A stretch of DNA of 12,380 nt from Chloroflexota bacterium (GTDB lineage: Bacteria; Chloroflexota; Dehalococcoidia; Lucifugimonadales; CATQGZ01): positions 1 through 12,380 of the forward strand of contig JAQBTI010000041.1 in the NCBI GenBank assembly GCA_027624995.1, read 5' to 3'. The notes below the pieces were generated by a model. It saw only the letters and a list, made by a program, of their open reading frames with translations. It did not search any database and was not told the origin of the DNA. A program made the translations under genes and the position numbers. Below are positions 6,057 to 12,380 of this stretch, piece after piece. Each line of letters starts with the position of its first letter. Position 1 is the stretch's first letter.

Positions 6057-7091
6057 CTAGGCATGCGCGACTGGCCGGGACTGGATTCTCGACCGCACCT
6101 CGGGATTGACCAGGGACATCGGCCAGGTCCCCCGCAGGATTCGGGCGGTCTCCTCACCCAGTCTGACCAGCGAGGCGGGAGCGGATGCTGTCGAGATCCC
6201 CGCCGAATGCGGCGTCAGGATCACGTTGTCCATCTTGAACAGAGGGTTGTCACCAGCGGGCGGCTCCTGCTCGAAGACATCGAGCGCGGTGCCGGCAATT
6301 CGCTTTTCACGAAGGGCCCGGACCAACGCGGCCTCGTCAACGATCGGGCCTCGGCAGGTGTTGATGAAGTAGGCCGTCGGCTTCATCGCATTGAAGAACG
6401 ACTCGCTGATCATCCCTCGCGTCTCGTTGTTCAGTGGCACGAGAATCGACACGTAGTCGGACCTCGACGCCAGCTCATCGAGACTCCCGACCATCTCCAC
6501 GCGGTACTCCTTGGCGGTCCAGGGCGCGATGTAAGGGTCGTACGAGATGACATCGAGGCCGAATGCCTGTGCCTTGCGAGCCGTCGCCCTGCCTATGTTG
6601 CCGAGGCCGACAATGCCCATCGTCTGCCCGTCTATCGGGGGCAGCACCGGCATCCGGTCGGTGCGCCATCCACCTTCTCGAACTTTCTTGTCGAGTAGGA
6701 CCAGGCTCTTGGCACAGGCCAGGACGAACATGATGGTGTGGTTCGAGACTTCTTCCGTGCAGAAGCCTGCGCTGTTCACGACCATGACGTTCTTCTCGGT
6801 CGCGGCCTCGTGGTCGATCCTGTCGAAGCCATGGCTTCCGCAGATTATGGCACGCGCCGTGTCAATCTCCTCGACCACCTCCCGGGGCATCGGGACCAAG
6901 ATGCTCACGATGACGTCGGAACCCTTGATGGCCTCGATAGTCTCGCCGTCGCTCCTGCAAATGCTGACGTCGAGCTCGTAGTCCAGGCCCTCCAGGCCGG
7001 CTTCGACTAACGTGAGGTCGGGCTCGCTGGTGGCGACTACCGATATCTTATGCTGGGCGATGTTAGTCCTCCTCAATGGTGGCGGCGACAC
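6057..7091 (-). CDS. D-2-hydroxyacid dehydrogenase (phosphoglycerate-dehydrogenase-like)
   Basis: An NAD-dependent dehydrogenase interconverting a 2-oxoacid and a D-2-hydroxyacid; it resembles phosphoglycerate or glyoxylate/hydroxypyruvate-type enzymes, with the substrate not fixed. In the 344-residue version used here, the Rossmann loop GLGNIG is at 162-167, Asp185 (SYDPY) favours NAD over NADP, and the catalytic Arg247 (NTCRG), Glu276 (FEQEP) and His295 (TPHSAG) are all present. No ACT or other regulatory domain follows, so it is shorter than long-form SerA. The start is uncertain. GTG at 7091 (GGAG 8 bases upstream) is used here; GTG at 7145 has the same GGAG-N8 layout but adds a Gly/Pro/Arg-rich leader; the strongest site, GAGGAGG at 7068-7074, faces an in-frame ATC at 7061. 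It lies downstream of gltD on the same strand and may be co-transcribed with it. Confidence 0.88.
   Translation of the reverse strand: MSPPPLRRTNIAQHKISVVATSEPDLTLVEAGLEGLDYELDVSICRSDGETIEAIKGSDVIVSILVPMPREVVEEIDTARAIICGSHGFDRIDHEAATEKNVMVVNSAGFCTEEVSNHTIMFVLACAKSLVLLDKKVREGGWRTDRMPVLPPIDGQTMGIVGLGNIGRATARKAQAFGLDVISYDPYIAPWTAKEYRVEMVGSLDELASRSDYVSILVPLNNETRGMISESFFNAMKPTAYFINTCRGPIVDEAALVRALREKRIAGTALDVFEQEPPAGDNPLFKMDNVILTPHSAGISTASAPASLVRLGEETARILRGTWPMSLVNPEVRSRIQSRPVAHA
7068..7074 (-). promoter_or_regulatory. Strong ribosome-binding site facing an ATC codon
   Basis: On the minus strand GAGGAGG is followed by six bases (ACTAAC) and then ATC at 7061-7059, in frame with the D-2-hydroxyacid dehydrogenase just before its conserved first strand KISVVA. 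No ATG, GTG or TTG lies at a usable distance. Either ATC is the start, or an ATG was lost or miscalled, or the site is incidental within a longer gene. Confidence 0.45.
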
Positions 7092-7158
7092 TGCGAGTGC
7101 TCCACGCCGTTTATTTCCGCCCGGCCCGCCCGCGCTAGGTGCCACTGCTCGGTCTCCG

Positions 7159-8616
7159 TTAGGCGCTGCTGAGGACCCGCGGGAGACTGGTCTTGCCCAT
7201 CAGGTACTGATCGATTCCTCTGGCGGCCTCGCGGCCCTCGGCCAGCGCCCACACGACCAGAGACTGCCCGCGTGCCATGTCGCCGGCCGCAAAGACGCCA
7301 GGAACGCTGGTCATCTTATTTTCGTCGGTCGCCACATTTCCCCTTGGGTCCAATTCGACCTTGAGGTCAGCCAGCATCCCCGTGCGCTCCGGATGCAAGA
7401 AGCCCATAGCCAGGAGCACGAGATCTGCCTCGATTTCGAACTCGCTTCCGGGTACCTCCGCCATGCTGGGACGGCCGGAATCGTCGGGGGGCCCCCACTC
7501 CAGGCGGACTCCGTGGAGCTTCTGGACCACGTCGTTGTTTCCCGAAAAGTGCTTCGTCAGGATGTTGTAATCGCGGATGCCGCCTTCCTCATGTGCGGCG
7601 GATGTCATCAGTATCTTCGGCCACTCGGGCCACGGATTATCGGAGGGGCGTTCCGATGGAGGCTCGGGCATGATCTCGAATTGGTGTACAACTTCGGCGC
7701 CCTGTCTGTGGGCGGTACCCAGGCAGTCGGCTCCGGTGTCGCCACCGCCCAGGATTACGACACGCTTGCCTTCGGCGGTGATCCGCTCTTCGATCGGGAC
7801 CCTTTCCCCGGCCAGGAGTCTGTTCTGCTGGGTCAGGTAGTCCATCGCAAAGTGTATGCCGTCCAAGTCGCGGCCCGGGACATCGAGGTCGCGAGGCACT
7901 GTGCTTCCGCCTGTCACACAGATCGCGTCGAAGTTGGCAATGAGCTCCTGTACTGGTAGCGACTTGCCAATGTGTACCCTCGTTACGAACTCGACACCCT
8001 CCTGCACCATCTGGTCGACACGTCGCTCGACGACATGCTTTTCCAGCTTGAAGTCAGGTATTCCAAACCGGAGGATGCCACCTATGCGCTCGTCTCGCTC
8101 GAACACGATGACAGTGTGTCCAGCTCGATTGAGCTGCTGAGCGGCTGCCAGGCCGGCGGGACCGGAACCGACGACGGCGACCTTCTTGCCGGTACGAATC
8201 GTGGGAGGCTTAGGTATTATCCAGCCCTCTTTCCAACCTCTATCAGAGATGGCTTTTTCGATGTACTCAATGGTCACCGGGTCCTGGTTGATGGCAAGGA
8301 CGCATGAGGCCTCGCAAGGTGCCGGACAGATCCTTCCGGTAAACTCCGGGAAGTTGTTTGTGGAGTGGAGCGCCTTGAGCGCGCTCTCCCATTGGCCGCG
8401 ATATACGAGGTCGTTCCATTGGGGGATCAGGTTGCCCAGCGGGCACCCCATATGGCAAAAGGGCACCGCACAGTTCATGCACCGGGCACCCTGGTCACGG
8501 GCCTGCTGCTCGGTCCAGCCCTTGTAGAATTCGCGGGAGTTGTCAATGCGCTCTATGACCGGGATGCGCTCCGGAGGCTGCCTTCCTTTTTCCATGAAGC
8601 CGGTGGGCTTGCCCAT
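7159..8616 (-). CDS. gltD: Glutamate synthase small subunit, FAD/NADPH-binding
   Basis: A 485-residue beta subunit of bacterial glutamate synthase. It oxidises NAD(P)H on FAD and passes electrons through iron-sulfur clusters to GltB, which makes glutamate from 2-oxoglutarate and glutamine. The N-terminal cluster domain shows Cys46, Cys49, Cys54, Cys58 and then Cys97, Cys101, Cys105. The FAD Rossmann motif VVGSGPAGLAAA is at 148-159, the pyridine-nucleotide motif VILGGGDTGADC at 287-298, and the second FAD contact GVFAAGD at 440-446. Length is normal for the family. An in-frame TTG at 8628 exists, but ATG at 8616 is chosen because it gives the typical MGKPTGF beginning and sits one base after the gltB stop (TAGCATG), a layout for translational coupling. 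Its TAA stop is 67 bases from the chosen start of the dehydrogenase. Confidence 0.96.
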   Translation of the reverse strand: MGKPTGFMEKGRQPPERIPVIERIDNSREFYKGWTEQQARDQGARCMNCAVPFCHMGCPLGNLIPQWNDLVYRGQWESALKALHSTNNFPEFTGRICPAPCEASCVLAINQDPVTIEYIEKAISDRGWKEGWIIPKPPTIRTGKKVAVVGSGPAGLAAAQQLNRAGHTVIVFERDERIGGILRFGIPDFKLEKHVVERRVDQMVQEGVEFVTRVHIGKSLPVQELIANFDAICVTGGSTVPRDLDVPGRDLDGIHFAMDYLTQQNRLLAGERVPIEERITAEGKRVVILGGGDTGADCLGTAHRQGAEVVHQFEIMPEPPSERPSDNPWPEWPKILMTSAAHEEGGIRDYNILTKHFSGNNDVVQKLHGVRLEWGPPDDSGRPSMAEVPGSEFEIEADLVLLAMGFLHPERTGMLADLKVELDPRGNVATDENKMTSVPGVFAAGDMARGQSLVVWALAEGREAARGIDQYLMGKTSLPRVLSSA

Positions 8617-8617
8617 G

Positions 8618-11600
8618 CTAGCCGCCAACGGGGACCGGTTGCTCGATCTCCGCCCGCTCGCTTAGTGCCCGCTTGTAGTCGATCGGCATCACCTTCACGA
8701 ACCTGGGCAGCATATCGTCCCAATTGTCGAGGACGCGCCGAGCGTTCGAGCTGTCGGTATAGTGCAGATGGTCTTCGATCATGCGCCGAAGCACTGACCG
8801 GTCATCAGTGTCGGCAACGGATTCGAGGTCGACCATATCGGTGTTGCAAAGATCCCGGAACCGGCCGCTTTCATCGAGCACGTAGGCTTCTCCCCCGCTC
8901 ATGCCTGCAGCGAAGTTCCTGCCGGTCGGGCCTAGGACGACGACACGCCCTTGGGTCATGTACTCGCAGCCATGGTCTCCCACGCCTTCTACCACGGCCT
9001 CCGCGCCACTGTTGCGTACAGCAAATCTCTCTCCGGCAACGCCTCGGATGAAGACCTTTCCTCTCGTTGCGCCGTAGAGGACGACATTGCCGACGATGAT
9101 GTTCTCTTCAGCGGTGAAAGTTGAGCCATGCATGGGCCTTATTACGACCTTGCCGCCCGATAACCCTTTGCAGAAATAGTCGTTAGAGTCTCCCTCAACC
9201 GTCATCGTGATTCCTGGAGCGAGGAACGCTCCGAAGCTCTGGCCGGCCGAACCCGTGAACTTTATCTGAATGGTGTCCTCGGGTAGGCCCTCGGCACCGT
9301 GCCGTTTCGTCAGCTCGTAGCTGAGCATCGTCCCTACCGTGCGGTTGCGGTTGCGGATGGCTAGTTCTATCGAGATGGGACTGCCATTCTCTAGTGCGTC
9401 TCGAGACTTCTCTATAAGCGCATGGTCCAGTGCGCTCTCGAGGCCGTGGTCTTGCCCTTCGCAGCAGTAGGTGGCCACGCCGACAGGGGCCTCTGGCCTA
9501 TAGAGGAGCTTGGAGAAGTCGAGGCCGCGAGCCTTCCAGTGCTCGATCGCGTTCCTCTTCTCCAACATATCCGCGCGGCCTACCATCTCGTTGATCGTAC
9601 GGAACCCCAGATTGGACATGATCTGGCGCAGCTGCTCGGCCACGAAGAAGAAGTAATTGATGACGTGTTCTGGCTCGCCCGCGAACTGCTTTCTTAGCTG
9701 GGGGTCCTGTGTCGCGATTCCCACCGAACACGTGTTCAGGTGACATTTCCTCAACATGATGCAGCCCAGGGAAATGAGCGGGGCCGTGGCAAAGCCGAAC
9801 TCCTCGGCTCCCAAGAGGCATGCAACGGCCACGTCCCGGCCGGTTTTCAACTGGCCGTCAGTCTGCACGACGATTCGACCGCGAAGATCGTTGGCCACCA
9901 GGACCTGCTGCGTCTCGGCGACCCCGAGTTCCCATGGGAGGCCGGCGTTCTTGATGGAGGACTCAGGTGATGCGCCGGTGCCTCCGCTGTCGCCGCTGAT
10001 TAGGACGACGTCCGCGTGCCCTTTGGATACGCCCGCGGCGATGGTGCCGACTCCGGCCTCGGCCACCAGCTTCACGTGGATACGGGCTTGCGGGTTTGAG
10101 TTCTTGAGGTCGTGGATGAGCTGGGCCAAATCTTCGATGGAGTATATGTCGTGGTGCGGGGGAGGGGAGATAAGCTCTACGCCGGGGGTGGAGTTGCGTA
10201 CCCATCCGATGTATTCGTCGACCTTGTGGCCTGGAAGTTGTCCACCCTCGCCGGGCTTTGACCCCTGGGCCATCTTAATCTGTAGGTCACTGGCGTTGGC
10301 CAGGTAGTTTATCGTAACACCGAATCGGCCGGAGGCCACCTGTTTCATGGCACTGTTGCGAGAGTCGCCGTTGGGGTCTGGGAAATAACGGTTGTGGTCC
10401 TCACCTCCTTCGCCGGTATTGCTGCGGGCAGAAATCCGGTTGGCGGCTATAGCCAGGGTCTCGTGGGCTTCGCGGCTTATCGAGCCGAGGGATATGGCTC
10501 CGGTTGCGAAGCGCTTGACTATCTCGCTTGCGGGCTCAACCTCGTCCACGGGGACTGGACTCTGGACCTCCTTGAAATCGAGGAGACCCCGTATGGTGCA
10601 CAGGCGCCGATTCTCGTTGTCGACATGATTGGCAAATCTCTCGAAGGTTGCGAAGTCCCCCGACCGGACGGCGTGCTGCAGGTTGGCGATGGTGTCTGGG
10701 TTCCACATGTGGTATTCGCCGATGCGACGCCACTGATAGTTCCCGGGGTCACGAAGCTCCCTATTTCCACCTACGGTGAGGTCCAGGTATGCGAATTCGT
10801 GCCGCTGCCTGGACTCTTCCGCAATCTCTGCGAGACCGATACCCGAGATCTTCGAAGGGGTCCAGGTGAAGTAGTGGTCGACCACCTCCTGGTTTAGGCC
10901 GACAGCCTCAAAGATCTGGGCTCCCCGGTAGCTTTGAATGGTCGAGATGCCCATTTTGGACATTACCTTAAGTATGCCCTTATGTATGGCCTTGATGTAG
11001 TGCTCCTCGGGTGTGCCGTTCTTTATCGGCTCGAGGAAGGAAGACTGTCGCTCCATATCGGCCAAGGTCTCCAACGCCAGGTATGGATTTATCGCGGCGG
11101 CACCGTAACCAATCAACAGGGCGAAGTGTGCCACCTCTCTCGGCTCACCCGACTCCACGACCAGGCCGACCTTGGTCCGGGTCCCCTCACGGATGAGATG
11201 ATGATGGACACCCGCCGTGGCCAGCAGACTCGGGATCGGAGCATGAGCCCCGTCGACTCCACGGTCCGACAGCACCAGGATCGCATAGCCCGCCCTGACA
11301 GCAACAGAAGCCTCCCGGCACACTCGGTCCATGGCGCTTTTGAGCGAGCCCTGGCCAGCTTCCGGCTCGAACAGAGTAGAAATAGTCTTGGACCGGATGC
11401 GGCGGACGTCGATGCGCTTGATCTGTTCCATCTGCCGGTTGGTGAGCACCGGTTTTCGAATTCTGAGTTGACGACTGTGCTCAGGAGTCTCGTCGAACAG
11501 GTTCCGCTCCGCGCCGCAAGTGGCCTCCATGGAAGTGACAAGTTCCTCACGAATCGCATCAAGCGGAGGATTGCTTACCTGGGCGAAGAGCTGTTTGAAA

Positions 11601-12380
11601 TAGCTAAACAGCAGTGGCGTTTGGTCGGACAACACCGCAAGGGGTGTGTCGTTTCCCATGGACCCAACAGGCTCGGCTCCTTCAATCGCCATCGGCTCCA
11701 GCAGCACGCGGAGGTCTTCAAGCGTGTAACCAAAGGCGGCCTGGCGTTTTTGAAGAGTGTCGAATTCCGGTCCCGGTACCCGGGAAGGTTCCGGAAGCCG
11801 ATCAAGGTCTACGGTGTGCTGCTCTAGCCACCGGCTGTAGGGCCTTCGCGAGGAGATTTCGGACTTGATCTCCTCGTCCCCGACCAGCCTCCCGTTCTCG
11901 CTGTCGAGAAGAAACATGCGCCCGGGGTATATGCGGTCCTTGAACAGGACGTTCTCAGGAGGGATGTCAAGGACACCGGTCTCCGAGGCCATCACGAGCA
12001 TGTCGTCCGTGGTAACCAGATAGCGGCACGGCCTCAGGCCGTTTCGGTCGAGTACGGCACAGACCCGGGTACCGTCGGTCCCGATCACCAGGGCCGGGCC
12101 GTCCCAAGGCTCCATCAGGGAAGAGTGGTATCTGTAAAACGCCTGTTTGGCCGGATCCATGGGTATGTGGTCGCCCCAAGCTTCCGGGACCAGCATCATC
12201 ATGGCGTGTGGAAGGGAGCGTCCCGTCGCCATCAGCAATTCCAGAGCATTGTCTAGTGAGGCTGTATCGCTCTGGTTGGCCCCGATGATCGGCAGGAGTT
12301 TCTTTACATCGTCTCCGAGATTATCGGACGAGAACATCGACTCGCGGGCGGCCATCCAGTTGGTGTTACCCCGGAGCGTG
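8618..12380 (-). CDS. gltB: Glutamate synthase large subunit, N-terminus beyond window edge
   Basis: The 3' part of the large alpha subunit of NADPH-type glutamate synthase, running off the right edge. The frame continues past the ATG at 12355 as TLRGNTNW, so that ATG is internal. About 1253 of the usual roughly 1500 residues are present; the catalytic N-terminal cysteine of the glutamine amidotransferase is outside. Counting from the ATG at 12355, the end of the amidotransferase domain spans about 1-190 (MEPWDGPA at 81-88, VLDRNGLRP at 101-109). The central domain spans about 210-530. The FMN/synthase barrel spans about 600-930, with SKPGEGGQLPG (699-709), SPPPHHDIYS and SGDSGGTGASP (787-797). 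The 3Fe-4S ligands are Cys865, Cys871 and Cys876. The C-terminal GXGXG beta-helix domain spans about 990-1190. No frameshift or loss of key residues is seen. gltD follows after one base; promoter not in window. Confidence 0.96.
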   Translation of the reverse strand, partial: TLRGNTNWMAARESMFSSDNLGDDVKKLLPIIGANQSDTASLDNALELLMATGRSLPHAMMMLVPEAWGDHIPMDPAKQAFYRYHSSLMEPWDGPALVIGTDGTRVCAVLDRNGLRPCRYLVTTDDMLVMASETGVLDIPPENVLFKDRIYPGRMFLLDSENGRLVGDEEIKSEISSRRPYSRWLEQHTVDLDRLPEPSRVPGPEFDTLQKRQAAFGYTLEDLRVLLEPMAIEGAEPVGSMGNDTPLAVLSDQTPLLFSYFKQLFAQVSNPPLDAIREELVTSMEATCGAERNLFDETPEHSRQLRIRKPVLTNRQMEQIKRIDVRRIRSKTISTLFEPEAGQGSLKSAMDRVCREASVAVRAGYAILVLSDRGVDGAHAPIPSLLATAGVHHHLIREGTRTKVGLVVESGEPREVAHFALLIGYGAAAINPYLALETLADMERQSSFLEPIKNGTPEEHYIKAIHKGILKVMSKMGISTIQSYRGAQIFEAVGLNQEVVDHYFTWTPSKISGIGLAEIAEESRQRHEFAYLDLTVGGNRELRDPGNYQWRRIGEYHMWNPDTIANLQHAVRSGDFATFERFANHVDNENRRLCTIRGLLDFKEVQSPVPVDEVEPASEIVKRFATGAISLGSISREAHETLAIAANRISARSNTGEGGEDHNRYFPDPNGDSRNSAMKQVASGRFGVTINYLANASDLQIKMAQGSKPGEGGQLPGHKVDEYIGWVRNSTPGVELISPPPHHDIYSIEDLAQLIHDLKNSNPQARIHVKLVAEAGVGTIAAGVSKGHADVVLISGDSGGTGASPESSIKNAGLPWELGVAETQQVLVANDLRGRIVVQTDGQLKTGRDVAVACLLGAEEFGFATAPLISLGCIMLRKCHLNTCSVGIATQDPQLRKQFAGEPEHVINYFFFVAEQLRQIMSNLGFRTINEMVGRADMLEKRNAIEHWKARGLDFSKLLYRPEAPVGVATYCCEGQDHGLESALDHALIEKSRDALENGSPISIELAIRNRNRTVGTMLSYELTKRHGAEGLPEDTIQIKFTGSAGQSFGAFLAPGITMTVEGDSNDYFCKGLSGGKVVIRPMHGSTFTAEENIIVGNVVLYGATRGKVFIRGVAGERFAVRNSGAEAVVEGVGDHGCEYMTQGRVVVLGPTGRNFAAGMSGGEAYVLDESGRFRDLCNTDMVDLESVADTDDRSVLRRMIEDHLHYTDSSNARRVLDNWDDMLPRFVKVMPIDYKRALSERAEIEQPVPVGG

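Noticed and set aside
6044..6060. Three CTAG tetramers within 17 bases at the stop of the dehydrogenase
   Set aside because: CTAG clusters can be of interest, but this is too short and one copy includes the stop codon; likely chance.
7012..7959. Long open frame on the plus strand opposite gltD and the dehydrogenase start
   Set aside because: It is antisense to clearly real genes with intact motifs, shows no recognisable domain, and reflects high GC codon structure.
8617..8628. Alternative TTG start of gltD overlapping gltB
   Set aside because: ATG at 8616 gives the family-typical N-terminus and a one-base junction with the gltB stop.
10934..11827. Long plus-strand open frame opposite gltB
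   Set aside because: Antisense shadow of the gltB central domain; no family features or ribosome-binding site support it.

Overview
The window is a GC-rich, densely packed bacterial chromosome segment carrying ordinary metabolic genes. The gene mix is an amidohydrolase-2 enzyme, a flavin-dependent luciferase-like monooxygenase remnant, a zinc-type medium-chain dehydrogenase, a D-2-hydroxyacid dehydrogenase and a bacterial NADPH-type glutamate synthase. This mix, and the short intergenic repeat at about 5932-5978, remind me of Chloroflexota of the Dehalococcoidia/SAR202 type. That placement is an inference from recollection and was not tested.

Layout. Positions 1-50 hold no recognisable gene. 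A minus-strand pair follows: a class I SAM methyltransferase (1533 to 907), then a TIM-barrel amidohydrolase (893 to 51). A 133-bp divergent control region (1534-1666) separates it from a plus-strand cluster. This region holds a candidate promoter for each side and two perfect inverted repeats. The plus cluster comprises an ABC ATPase, its ABC-2 permease, a membrane-anchored alpha/beta hydrolase, a decayed luciferase-like monooxygenase (large internal deletion plus two frameshifts) and a zinc-type MDR oxidoreductase starting at TTG. A 357-bp convergent intergenic region (5700-6056) holds no intact gene, but contains a possible toxin-gene remnant, a tandem and hairpin repeat, and weak hairpins. 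The rest lies on the minus strand: the large subunit of glutamate synthase (gltB, its N-terminus beyond the right edge), the small subunit gltD one base later, then a D-2-hydroxyacid dehydrogenase with a problematic start.

Function. GltB and GltD together make glutamate from 2-oxoglutarate and glutamine; their adjacency implies translation from one transcript. The ATPase and permease form a two-gene exporter of the DrrA/DrrB kind. The hydrolase, the dead oxidoreductase and the MDR gene follow it with short gaps or overlaps and may share its transcript. No mobile element, CRISPR array, tRNA or rRNA was seen. I found no convincing undescribed system. The observations most worth checking are the decayed monooxygenase, the double-dyad control region, the strong ribosome-binding site facing an ATC codon, and the intergenic remnants.
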